In this document: piece by piece, positions 43,018 through 51,293 of the stretch | Layout: the number at the start of each line of letters is the position of its first letter | How positions within the stretch are numbered: the first letter of the stretch is position 1 | The notes under the pieces: model-generated | Databases searched by the model: none | What the model saw: only the letters and a program-made list of their open reading frames with translations | Told to the model about the DNA's origin: nothing | Assembly (NCBI GenBank): GCA_964495095.1 | Contig: CAZBUH010000001.1 | Location: forward strand, 4,766 to 68,765 | DNA length: 64,000 nt | Source: CAZBUH01 sp964495095 | GTDB lineage: Bacteria > Bacillota > Clostridia > Oscillospirales > Oscillospiraceae | Reading direction: 5' to 3' | Translations under genes and position numbers: made by a program

Positions 43018-43227
43018 TTGAAAAAATGGGTCGCTAAATTCAACCTTGGGGACGAGCCCTGGGGCGAGGAAATACGCCTCTCTATCGAAGGCGATGAAAT
43101 GGGTTTTTCCGCCCAGCCGGAGGACGGCAGTGAGCTTGACATCTGGCCCGCCTACACCGAGGAGGAGGCGCTTGAAAATATGGACGAGTATTTTACGGGC
43201 TGGGATACCTATCAGAGACTTGACTAA
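43018..43227 (+). CDS. Small acidic protein of unknown function (69 residues)
   Basis: TTG 43018 is eight bases after AGGAGG (43004-43009) and downstream of a near-consensus promoter, so the gene is well supported despite its size. The protein starts with KKWVAKFNLGDEPWGEEIRL and is strongly acidic after that, with Trp and Tyr residues in its C-terminal half (DIWPAYTEEEALENM). I know no family. It is divergent from trxBA and upstream of glnS, which has its own promoter. Function unknown. Confidence 0.7.
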   Translation: MKKWVAKFNLGDEPWGEEIRLSIEGDEMGFSAQPEDGSELDIWPAYTEEEALENMDEYFTGWDTYQRLD

Positions 43228-43231
43228 AATA

Positions 43232-43260
43232 TTGACACGTTTTGACTGTTTTAGTATAAT
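43232..43260 (+). promoter_or_regulatory. glnS promoter (perfect sigma-A consensus)
   Basis: TTGACA (43232-43237) and TATAAT (43255-43260) have a 17-base spacer. This is a full match to the housekeeping consensus. Confidence 0.9.
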
Positions 43261-43308
43261 GTTAAATTATCATATTGGTTATACTAACCTGCGAAAGGAA
43301 TGTCGGCC

Positions 43309-45003
43309 ATGCCTGAAATAACAGAGAAAAATGAAGAAGAGATAAAAAATTTTATACACGGATTTGTCGCCGAGGATATAGCGCAGGGAGGCCAGTATGA
43401 GGGAAAGCAGGTGCATACCCGTTTCCCGCCTGAGCCCAACGGCTATCTGCACATCGGCCATTGCAAGGCCCTGTGCATAGATTTCGGCACTGCGGAGAAA
43501 TTCGGAGGCATCTGCAACCTGCGTATGGATGACACAAATCCCGCCAAGGAGGACGAGGAATATGTCGAGGCCATCAAGGAGGATATCCATTGGCTGGGCT
43601 TTGACTGGGACGACAGATTTTTCTACGCCTCCGACTACTTTGACAAGATGTACGAATATGCCGTGGAGCTTATAAAAAAGGGGTTGGCTTACGTCTGCGA
43701 GCTTACCCCGGAGGAGTTTAAGGAGTACCGCGGAGATATAAACACTCCGGCCCGCTCTCCCTGGCGGGACAGACCGGTGGAGGAATCCCTCGACCTTTTT
43801 ACAAGAATGAAAAACGGCGAATTTCCCAGCGGTAAATACACCCTTCGTGCTAAAATCGATTTGGCCTCCGGCAACTTCAATATGCGCGACCCTGTCATCT
43901 ATCGGATAAATCACGCGCCCCACCACCGTCAGGGCGATAAATGGTGCATCTATCCCATGTATGATTTTGCCCATCCCATAGAGGACGCGCTGGAGGGTAT
44001 AACCCACTCCCTGTGCTCGCTGGAATTTGAGGATCACCGCCCTCTATATAACTGGGTGGTGGAGCACATATCTGTCCCGTATCACAGGCCAAGGCAGATA
44101 GAATTTGCGCGTCTTGGAATAAATTATACCGTTATGTCCAAACGCAAGCTCCGCCGGCTTGTTGAGGAAGGATACGTATCCGGCTGGGACGACCCGCGTA
44201 TGCCCACCCTCTGCGGCCTGCGCCGCCGCGGGTACACGCCCGAGTCTATCCGCAATTTCTGCGAGCGGATTGGCGTGGCCAAGGCCGCCTCAACTGTGGA
44301 ATACAGCTTTTTGGAGCACTGCCTGCGGGAGAACCTTAACGACACCGCCGGACGCGTTATGGCCGTGCTCCGCCCGGTAAAGCTCACCATAACGAACTAT
44401 CCGGAGGGCAAAACCGAGGAATTTGAAATTGAAAACAACCCCAACCATCCGGAGGACGGCGTCAGGAAGATTTCCTTCTCCAGGAATCTCTATGTAGAGC
44501 AGGATGATTTCACGGAGACGCCCGTGCCAAAATATAAGCGTCTTACGCCAAATGGCCCTGAATGCCGGCTCAAGGGAGCATATCTTGTCACCTGCACCGG
44601 CTGCGTAAAGGATGAAAACGGAAATGTGACTGAGATATTCTGCGAATACGACCCTAATTCCAGAGGCGGAAACCCGTCGGACGGTCGCAAGGTGAAAGGT
44701 GCAACGCTCCATTGGGTGGACGCGGACACAGCAGTTGACGCCGAGGTGCGGCTTTACGGCAATCTGTTCTCAGACCCGGACCCGGACGCCGGGGACAAGG
44801 ATTATATCGGATGCCTCAATCCCAATTCATTGGAGGTGCTCACCGGCTGCAAGCTGGAATCGTCGCTAGCGGGCGCCGGACCCGCGGCGTCATATCAGTT
44901 TATGCGCCTTGGATATTTCTGCGCCGACAGCAAAGATTCCTCGCCGGAGCATCTTGTGTTTAACCGTTCTGTCAGCCTTAAGGACAGCTTCAAAGTAAAA
45001 TAA
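43309..45003 (+). CDS. glnS: Glutaminyl-tRNA synthetase
   Basis: This class I enzyme charges tRNA-Gln directly. The 564 residues show PPEPNGYLHIGH (HIGH motif) near residue 42, LRMDDTNPAKEDEEYV, a KMSKS-equivalent VMSKRKLRRLV near 270, and two beta-barrel anticodon domains in the C-terminal half. ATG 43309 is nine bases past AAAGGA, so it is preferred to ATG 43300. Many Bacillota lack this enzyme and use GatCAB instead; its presence is typical of bacteria that acquired it. The gene stands alone under a perfect promoter. Confidence 0.96.
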   Translation: MPEITEKNEEEIKNFIHGFVAEDIAQGGQYEGKQVHTRFPPEPNGYLHIGHCKALCIDFGTAEKFGGICNLRMDDTNPAKEDEEYVEAIKEDIHWLGFDWDDRFFYASDYFDKMYEYAVELIKKGLAYVCELTPEEFKEYRGDINTPARSPWRDRPVEESLDLFTRMKNGEFPSGKYTLRAKIDLASGNFNMRDPVIYRINHAPHHRQGDKWCIYPMYDFAHPIEDALEGITHSLCSLEFEDHRPLYNWVVEHISVPYHRPRQIEFARLGINYTVMSKRKLRRLVEEGYVSGWDDPRMPTLCGLRRRGYTPESIRNFCERIGVAKAASTVEYSFLEHCLRENLNDTAGRVMAVLRPVKLTITNYPEGKTEEFEIENNPNHPEDGVRKISFSRNLYVEQDDFTETPVPKYKRLTPNGPECRLKGAYLVTCTGCVKDENGNVTEIFCEYDPNSRGGNPSDGRKVKGATLHWVDADTAVDAEVRLYGNLFSDPDPDAGDKDYIGCLNPNSLEVLTGCKLESSLAGAGPAASYQFMRLGYFCADSKDSSPEHLVFNRSVSLKDSFKVK

Positions 45004-45012
45004 AATAGTGTA

Positions 45013-45058
45013 TAAAGAAGCCGCATTGGACGCCCAATGCGGCTTCTTTATATTTTTT
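45013..45058. terminator. Bidirectional terminator between glnS and pgcA
   Basis: A perfect 17-bp stem (45013-45029 with 45034-45050) has a 4-base loop and T-rich exits on both strands. Confidence 0.93.
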
Positions 45059-46772
45059 ATCCCTTAAGTTCCTCGGCGCAGCGGGAGTATTTTTCAACCT
45101 TTTCCGCGCATTCGGCCTTGCTTTTGCCGCTGGTTAAAATATATATCTTAACCTTTGGCTCAGTCCCGGAAGGACGGACAATAAACGAAGTGCCGTCCTG
45201 AAGCTCAAAATACAGCACGTTAGAGCCGCTCATGGGAAGCTTTGACTTCCCTTTCTGGCTGTAATATACGCCGTCGCTGTAATCCCGAAGCCCCTTTACC
45301 GCAGTGCCGGCTATATCCTTCGGCGGATTTTTTCTGAGCCCGGCCATAAGCTCCGCCATTTTGGCAAGGCCGTCCACACCGGGCATCATAAGGTTGAGCG
45401 TCTTTTCGCTGTAATAGCCGTATTTTTCGTAAAGCTCCTGCATTGCGTCGTAAAGCGTCATGCCTCTGTCGAAATAATACGCCGCCATTTCGGCTATCAT
45501 CATGCTTGCGGTAACGGCGTCCTTATCCCGGACGTAATTTCCAAGCATATATCCGTAGGACTCCTCATAGGAGAAGATCACCTGGTGCTCCCCTGTCGTC
45601 TCGTATTCTTTTATCTTTTCGGCCATGAATTTAAATCCGGTGAATGTCTCCTCCATATATACGCCGTTTTTCTCGCAGACAGCCCGGGCCATCTCAGTGG
45701 TCACGATGGTTTTCAGCGCAGCGGCGTTTTTGGGGAGCGTGCCCGCCGCTTTTTTCGCGGTGATGATATAGTCTAAAAGCAGTACGCCCATCTGGTTGCC
45801 TGAAATAGTGACATACTCCCCCTCCTTATTTCTCACCATTACGCCAACTCTGTCGGCGTCCGGGTCCGTGCCGATAATAAGGTCGGAGCCGTGCTTTTTG
45901 GCAAGCTCTATACCAAGAGCAAAGCCCTCGGGGTTTTCCGGGTTTGGACTTACCACCGTCGGGAAATCCCCGTCTATGACCATCTGCTCCTCCACAGGGA
46001 TAATATGCTTTATTCCGAGCCTTTTCAGGGCCTCCGGCACCAGCTTATAGCCCGTGCCGTGAAACGGCGTGTAAACGATTTTAAAATCACCGGCGACTTT
46101 CTTTACCACATCGCGGTTTATTGCCTGGGACAGCACCTTTTTCAGAAATTTTTCGTCTGTCTCTCTGCCCAACTCGGTTATAATCCCCGCACGCACGGCA
46201 TCATCATAGTCCATGCGCGTTATGCCGGTGAAAATATCCGTTTCAGCTATGGCCGCCGCCACCGCGGAGGCGTGCTTCGGCGGAAGCTGCGCACCGTCCT
46301 CCCAGTACACCTTGTAGCCGTTATATTCTTTGGGATTATGGCTGGCGGTGATATTTATACCCGCTATTGCGCCGTACTCCCTTATTGCAAAGCTCAGCTC
46401 AGGCGTAGGGCGCAGATTTTCAAAAAGCCTCACCTTTATGCCGTTTCCCGCCATAACGCAGGCCGCCTCAACAGCAAATTCCCGGCTGTAATTCCGGCAG
46501 TCGTGGCATATCACCACGCCCCTCTCAGCGCCGTTATCGCCCTCGTCCAATATCACCCGGGCAAATCCCTGGGTGGCCTGGCGGACCACATATACGTTCA
46601 TCCTGTTTATGCCCATTCCCAAAACGCCCCGGAGTCCGGCCGTACCGAACTCAAGGGCCGAGTAAAACCGGCTCTCAATATCCTTTTCGTCTATGCCGCT
46701 AAGTTCGCTTCTTTCCTTATCACTCAGCGCCTGGCTTTCCATCCATTTCTTATACTCGTCCATATAAGCCAT
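45057..46772 (-). CDS. pgcA: Phosphoglucomutase/phosphomannomutase
   Basis: An alpha-D-phosphohexomutase interconverting hexose 1- and 6-phosphates, supplying sugar 1-phosphates for polymer synthesis. The 571 residues show the phosphoserine loop TASHNPKEYNGYK, metal loop DPDADR, sugar loop EESYG and the C-terminal phosphate loop RPSGTEPK. Size and order match Bacillota PgcA-type enzymes. Its start shares one base with the stop of the small upstream gene. Substrate preference between glucose and mannose cannot be told. Confidence 0.94.
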   Translation of the reverse strand: MAYMDEYKKWMESQALSDKERSELSGIDEKDIESRFYSALEFGTAGLRGVLGMGINRMNVYVVRQATQGFARVILDEGDNGAERGVVICHDCRNYSREFAVEAACVMAGNGIKVRLFENLRPTPELSFAIREYGAIAGINITASHNPKEYNGYKVYWEDGAQLPPKHASAVAAAIAETDIFTGITRMDYDDAVRAGIITELGRETDEKFLKKVLSQAINRDVVKKVAGDFKIVYTPFHGTGYKLVPEALKRLGIKHIIPVEEQMVIDGDFPTVVSPNPENPEGFALGIELAKKHGSDLIIGTDPDADRVGVMVRNKEGEYVTISGNQMGVLLLDYIITAKKAAGTLPKNAAALKTIVTTEMARAVCEKNGVYMEETFTGFKFMAEKIKEYETTGEHQVIFSYEESYGYMLGNYVRDKDAVTASMMIAEMAAYYFDRGMTLYDAMQELYEKYGYYSEKTLNLMMPGVDGLAKMAELMAGLRKNPPKDIAGTAVKGLRDYSDGVYYSQKGKSKLPMSGSNVLYFELQDGTSFIVRPSGTEPKVKIYILTSGKSKAECAEKVEKYSRCAEELKG

Positions 46773-47095
46773 TATTCTTCCTCCAGTTCGTCTGAAATTT
46801 CAAATTCACTGTTAATAAGCTGACAGGCTTCCTCGGCCATAGAAGCCGGCACAAGCAAATCCACTCCCGTACCGGACATACCCAGTATGAGCTTTCCAAA
46901 CTGCCCGTCCAGCGGATAGTGCTCCAACACCGGTATGCCAAACGCCGAAAGCATATTTTTGTGCATAGCTATCTCAAACTGCGAGCCTGTGATATGTTCA
47001 AGGAATTTCGGCTCCTCCGGCTCGCCGTTTTCGTCCTTTGGCCACTTATCTGTAAGTTCGCCTGTCTTTTCCCAGCCCCACGACAAATCTGCCAT
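46772..47095 (-). CDS. DUF2007-like protein
   Basis: A 107-residue soluble acidic protein. The central part (FEIAMHKNMLSAFGIPVLEHYP to LLVPASMAEEACQLI) follows the DUF2007 pattern of a helix, an LxxxGIP turn and a final VP-x-x-x-xEA strand-helix. This resembles small signalling-type domains whose role is unknown. It is coupled to pgcA by a one-base overlap and lies 15 bases after rlmH, so the three form a unit. Confidence 0.65.
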   Translation of the reverse strand: MADLSWGWEKTGELTDKWPKDENGEPEEPKFLEHITGSQFEIAMHKNMLSAFGIPVLEHYPLDGQFGKLILGMSGTGVDLLVPASMAEEACQLINSEFEISDELEEE

Positions 47096-47110
47096 ACTAG
47101 TCCCTCCAAA

Positions 47111-47593
47111 TTATTTGTGATATTCCGACCCTTCTGAAATTTTAAATCCTCTGTAAAGCTGCTCCAGCAGCATCACCCGAAAAAGGTGGTGGGGAAAGGT
47201 CATTCTAGACACAGATACCCTGTACGATGCGGCCTTTTTTACGCTCTCGTGCAGGCCGTAGGAGCCTCCCACCACGAAGCACAGCCTTGACGCGCCGTTT
47301 ACTGCGGCCTTCTCCAGAAGCCTTGAAAACTCACGGCTTGAATACTCCGCCCCTTCTACGCACATGGCGGCCGCGACGGCGCCTCTGGGTATATTTTTCA
47401 AAATTTCCGACGCCTCCTTTAAAAGTGCGGCGTCTATGTCCCCCTGGGACGGCGACTGGGGCAGCCTTGATTCTGCTAATTCCAGTATTTCAAGCTTGCA
47501 GAAGGCTTTCAGCCTTTTTTCATATTCGCTTACGGCGGCCTCATAAAATTTTTCTTTCAGCTTTCCCACACAAATGATTTTAATACTAAGCAT
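47111..47593 (-). CDS. rlmH: 23S rRNA pseudouridine-1915 N3-methyltransferase RlmH
   Basis: RlmH methylates pseudouridine 1915 in helix 69 of 23S rRNA in assembled ribosomes. The 160-residue SPOUT protein has the usual start IKIICVGKLKEKFYEAAVSEY, the SAM-binding knot segment FVVGGSYGLHESV and the invariant C-terminus RGFKISEGSEYHK. It begins the rlmH-DUF2007-pgcA unit after the murA terminator. In many Bacillota rlmH also lies beside the walRK locus, as here. Confidence 0.97.
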   Translation of the reverse strand: MLSIKIICVGKLKEKFYEAAVSEYEKRLKAFCKLEILELAESRLPQSPSQGDIDAALLKEASEILKNIPRGAVAAAMCVEGAEYSSREFSRLLEKAAVNGASRLCFVVGGSYGLHESVKKAASYRVSVSRMTFPHHLFRVMLLEQLYRGFKISEGSEYHK

Positions 47594-47614
47594 ATCAAAT
47601 TATGTATCCCGTCC

Positions 47615-47644
47615 AAAAAAGGCGTCACATGCGACGCCTGTTTT
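47615..47644 (-). terminator. Intrinsic terminator after murA
   Basis: A perfect 7-bp GC-rich stem (AGGCGTC with GACGCCT) is followed on the minus strand by TTTTTT. It separates murA from rlmH. Confidence 0.85.
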
Positions 47645-47645
47645 G

Positions 47646-48947
47646 TTATCCTATTTCCTTTACAGTGTCCTGATTTTCGTCCGGCAGGTATTCGTTGGAG
47701 ATATCCGCGCCAACGGCCCGGAGCTTCTCGATTATATTTTCATATCCGCGCTCAATATAGTGTACGCCCTCAATATGGGTAACGCCGCTTGCGCACAGAC
47801 CCGCTATCACAAGTGCCGCGCCCGCTCTCAAATCACAGGCTTTTATCGGAGCGCCGGTGAGTCTGCTCACGCCTTCGATTATGGCTATTTTGCCGTCCAC
47901 CTGGATATTGGCGCCCATTTTGTTGAGCTCATCCGTATATTTATAACGGCTGTCCCACACGCCCTCGGTTATAATGCTTGTCCCTTTTGCAAGGCAGAGG
48001 ACTGTAGATATCTGTGGCTGCATATCCGTCGGAAATCCCGGATACGGCAGCGTTTTCACATTCACCTTTTTAAGCTCGCCGGTACGCTCGACAAGAACCG
48101 CGTCCTCCATATCCGTTACTGTCACACCCATCTCACGGAGCTTTGCGCTTATGCAGTCAAGATGCTTGGGAATGACGTTTTTTATAAGCACTCTGCCGCC
48201 GGTGCCGGCCACCGCTGCCATATAAGTGCCGGCCTCTATCTGGTCGGGAATTATGGAATAGGAGCCTCCCCGCAGCTCTTTTACACCCTGTATTTTAATT
48301 ATATTTGTACCGGCGCCCCTTATTTTCGCACCCATGGCGTTTAAGAAGTTTGCCAAATCGACGATATGCGGCTCTTTTGCCGCGTTTTCAATAACAGTGC
48401 GCCCATCTGCCAGAACAGCGGCAAGCATTATATTTATCGTAGCTCCCACTGATACTACGTCAAGATATATATTCGCGCCGTGTATGCCGTTTTCCCTGGC
48501 GTCTGCATAGATAACTCCGCTTTTAAGCTCTATATTTGCGCCCATAGCGGTAAAGCCCTTTATGTGCTGGTCGATGGGCCGCACCCCGCCGAAATTACAT
48601 CCGCCGGGCAGAGCCACTGTGGCCTTTTTAAAACGCCCCAGCATGGAACCGATAAGATAATAGGATGCCCGTATCTTCCGCATAAGGTCGGAGGTAGCCT
48701 CCGCGTGTCTTATGGGGGTGCAGTCGATATCCATTGTGCTGCGATCTACAGTCCTGATTTTTGCGCCCATTTCGGCCAGGATGTCGAGCAGCATGGTCAC
48801 ATCGCTTATCTGCGGTATGTTTTCTATGCGGCAGACACCGTTTACCATAAGAGCGGCGGGAATAATAGCTACCGCAGCGTTTTTCGCGCCGCTCACCTTT
48901 ATTTCGCCGTTTAACGGTTTACCACCCTTGATAACATATCTTTTCAA
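47646..48947 (-). CDS. murA: UDP-N-acetylglucosamine 1-carboxyvinyltransferase
   Basis: MurA transfers enolpyruvate from PEP to UDP-GlcNAc, the first committed step of peptidoglycan synthesis. The 433-residue protein keeps the catalytic Cys117 in PGGCNFGG, the residue alkylated by fosfomycin. GAKNAA near residue 20 and RPIDQH are also present. TTG 48947 behind GGAAGGTG begins the conserved KRYVIKGGKPL; an upstream extension lacks similarity. It has its own promoter and terminator, although it follows the walRK/yycHI genes. Confidence 0.95.
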   Translation of the reverse strand: MKRYVIKGGKPLNGEIKVSGAKNAAVAIIPAALMVNGVCRIENIPQISDVTMLLDILAEMGAKIRTVDRSTMDIDCTPIRHAEATSDLMRKIRASYYLIGSMLGRFKKATVALPGGCNFGGVRPIDQHIKGFTAMGANIELKSGVIYADARENGIHGANIYLDVVSVGATINIMLAAVLADGRTVIENAAKEPHIVDLANFLNAMGAKIRGAGTNIIKIQGVKELRGGSYSIIPDQIEAGTYMAAVAGTGGRVLIKNVIPKHLDCISAKLREMGVTVTDMEDAVLVERTGELKKVNVKTLPYPGFPTDMQPQISTVLCLAKGTSIITEGVWDSRYKYTDELNKMGANIQVDGKIAIIEGVSRLTGAPIKACDLRAGAALVIAGLCASGVTHIEGVHYIERGYENIIEKLRAVGADISNEYLPDENQDTVKEIG

Positions 48948-49020
48948 AGGTACACCTTCCCGTTTGTTTTTTGGGGGTTTGCGCAGTTTTTTCCAAAAGC
49001 GAAAATACACGATTATTAGA

Positions 49021-49049
49021 AGTATAGCACTTTTTCATAAATAATGCAA
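49021..49049 (-). promoter_or_regulatory. murA promoter
   Basis: On the minus strand, TTGCAT (49049-49044) and TATACT (49026-49021) are 17 bases apart, with TGC extending the -10. Confidence 0.72.
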
Positions 49050-49052
49050 CTT

Positions 49053-49883
49053 TTAAGAAGCCATATCCGCAATGGTTTCCAGGACCTTACAGCTACAGGC
49101 GTCTATGTAGTATTCACCGCTGTCCGCCGAGATTTTCCACACAGGCGTAAGCTCCCCCATTCCGGCCACCGGAACAGACATATAGTAGCCTGGCTCCGCA
49201 CTGTATATCTCAGTGCATGATATGTTGTTATCTGTTACATGCCGCAAAAACACCATAAGCACATCGTACCTGCCAAATGCTGCGCTGCCGTCCCCGTCCA
49301 CCGAAGGAGCTGACGTAAGGCGCTGCCCGCTCACGGAGCGGAGCCGGCCTTCTGAAAACTCAAACGCTGCGGTACAGTTTAGAACATCCAGCCCGCCGCA
49401 GACATACTGCACTGTTATTATATCTCCATCCTGCCCTGTTATCCTTGCGTCCGCATCCAGGCTGTCAATTAATTTTTTTACAGTTTTGGCGCAATCTGCC
49501 CCATATTTTACCATTTCATCTGATAGGATGTCAATAGTAAATTCTCCGCTTCCCCGGAAAACGGCAATGCCGTTCCTGCTCTCATATCCGAAAATATTTC
49601 CGCCGTGGTTTGAAAACTCCACGTCCCCTATAAGCGCCGCAGAAAATTTCTGCTCGCTGTCGCTGTCGCGGCCCATTCTGTAGGGCACCATAGACACATC
49701 GTCGGACACATTTTCCATATTAAGCGCTATGCCGTTTTTTCTAAAAACCTCAGTGATGTTGGCCTCAAGGCTGTTTTCCTCGCGGCTGCTCACCAGACGC
49801 TCTTTTATTATAAGGCCGATAAATATAATATTGACAAGCAGCAGCACGATTATAACAACTGTTTTTATGCCGGATACCTTCAT
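49053..49883 (-). CDS. yycI: YycI-like two-component regulatory membrane protein
   Basis: A 276-residue protein with an N-terminal membrane helix (about 6-26) and an extracytoplasmic region made of repeated beta-alpha lobes, as in YycI. In Bacillus, YycH and YycI form a membrane complex that modulates WalK. The order walR-walK-yycH-yycI is conserved here. Sequence similarity to YycI is moderate (VWKISADSGEYYIDA near the end fits the family), so context carries much of the call. It lies 132 bases after the YycH-like gene. Confidence 0.78.
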   Translation of the reverse strand: MKVSGIKTVVIIVLLLVNIIFIGLIIKERLVSSREENSLEANITEVFRKNGIALNMENVSDDVSMVPYRMGRDSDSEQKFSAALIGDVEFSNHGGNIFGYESRNGIAVFRGSGEFTIDILSDEMVKYGADCAKTVKKLIDSLDADARITGQDGDIITVQYVCGGLDVLNCTAAFEFSEGRLRSVSGQRLTSAPSVDGDGSAAFGRYDVLMVFLRHVTDNNISCTEIYSAEPGYYMSVPVAGMGELTPVWKISADSGEYYIDACSCKVLETIADMAS

Positions 49884-50015
49884 TGCAGCAATCCCCCACG
49901 CCGCCGGTATACGCGGCACAAATAGAAATAAATTTTACATCCCCGCAGGATTGAGAATCATCCACCGTAACGGCCAAAAACCTGTTAAGACGCCCGGATT
50001 TTTATGTCGGACATT

Positions 50016-51293
50016 TCACCTGACTATCCACTCCGGCATCTGCTCCCCATCTGCCGTATCGGAATAAACTATCGCAAGCTCCCCGTCTCCGGCAGCGGCG
50101 GCGGCCAGTATTTCCGGCAAAAGCTCCACAGTCCGACCGCTTAAAGTCCAGGAGCCGAAATATAAATAAAGTTCTGATATCTCGCCGCCGTCAATGACGG
50201 CGCGGGCCGCCCCGAACTCGCTGCCCGTGATTTCTGAGGAATTAATATAATATTTGAAATTCACAGTATATCCGTTTTCCGACTGGGTAACGCCGGACAT
50301 GCACACAATGGCATCGCCGCTGTATTTTGCGACAGTGTCATTTACAACGCCGCAGGCCATGTCTATCGCGGCGGTAATGCCTGTTTCGCCGCTTCCGGCC
50401 TTGGACCGGCGCAGGATTACAGTGCCGTTATTTATATTAAGACGCAGTGTGTGGTCTGATTCGACAAAAACTATCGTCCCGTCGTTCTCGGTGTATCTGG
50501 AATTTACATAAGAGCTGACATCGAAATACTGGAGCACAGCGTCCACATTGCCGCCGTTCTCCTTAAGAGGCGAACTTTTAATTACAGTCTCATAGCCTAC
50601 GGTCTCCGGCAGCAAAAACTGGTAAAGGTCGCCGTTCCCCAGTATATCCTCAAGCTCAAATCCGAAAACGGCGCTGTTTGGCGTATACTCGCGTATTCTC
50701 GCCTGGAGGCTACGGTATATTATAGCGGTATCAGCTCTGTACACCGCCCCTGTGTGTGCGTCCTTTATATACAGCATAACATTGCCGCCCTGGGCCGCGA
50801 CGCAGAGCCTTCTGGCCGTATATACGGAGATGTCCTCGCTGACCTCCGTCCCCAGCCATGATGAGATCACCGATACATACGCAGGATTTACATAGTCAAA
50901 GAAAATACTCTCCCCGGAAAGGGCGGCTTGAAGCTCCGTTTCGCTCACAAGCTCCGGATGCCTTGCCGAGCCGAGAGCCTCGCCGAAAAGGTTGCCTATT
51001 TTATCATACATGGCCCGCAGCTCGCTGCTGTTGTATTTTATACCGCAATGTCCCCCATTCTCGTCGGTTATTACGGCATAAAGGGGCAGTACCGCCGTGT
51101 GGGTTTCCGGCTCCTCTGTGACCTCAGACGCCAGTTCCCGATGGGAAAACCACTCTATAATATCGGTCACCACCGGCATGGGTACGCCTCCCAGCACTCC
51201 GTCCCGGGTGCCGAGAAAAATCGCGCTGGCAGTGAGGCAGACTATAATAATTGTCTTTGCGGCTTCCAGCCGGCGGCGTTTTTCCATAGTCAT
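50016..51293 (-). CDS. yycH: YycH-like two-component regulatory protein
   Basis: A 425-residue protein with one N-terminal helix (about 10-30) and a large extracytoplasmic part of alternating strands. It overlaps the end of walK by four bases, so it is translationally coupled to the kinase it is expected to modulate. Sequence matches to YycH are weak, but size, topology and gene order agree. The C-terminus ends in EQMPEWIVR. It would sense or transmit wall status to WalK. Confidence 0.78.
   Translation of the reverse strand: MTMEKRRRLEAAKTIIIVCLTASAIFLGTRDGVLGGVPMPVVTDIIEWFSHRELASEVTEEPETHTAVLPLYAVITDENGGHCGIKYNSSELRAMYDKIGNLFGEALGSARHPELVSETELQAALSGESIFFDYVNPAYVSVISSWLGTEVSEDISVYTARRLCVAAQGGNVMLYIKDAHTGAVYRADTAIIYRSLQARIREYTPNSAVFGFELEDILGNGDLYQFLLPETVGYETVIKSSPLKENGGNVDAVLQYFDVSSYVNSRYTENDGTIVFVESDHTLRLNINNGTVILRRSKAGSGETGITAAIDMACGVVNDTVAKYSGDAIVCMSGVTQSENGYTVNFKYYINSSEITGSEFGAARAVIDGGEISELYLYFGSWTLSGRTVELLPEILAAAAAGDGELAIVYSDTADGEQMPEWIVR

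Noticed and set aside
45891..46823. Long plus-strand open frame (310 codons) opposite pgcA
   Set aside because: It is antisense to a gene with all phosphohexomutase motifs, has no family pattern and no promoter.
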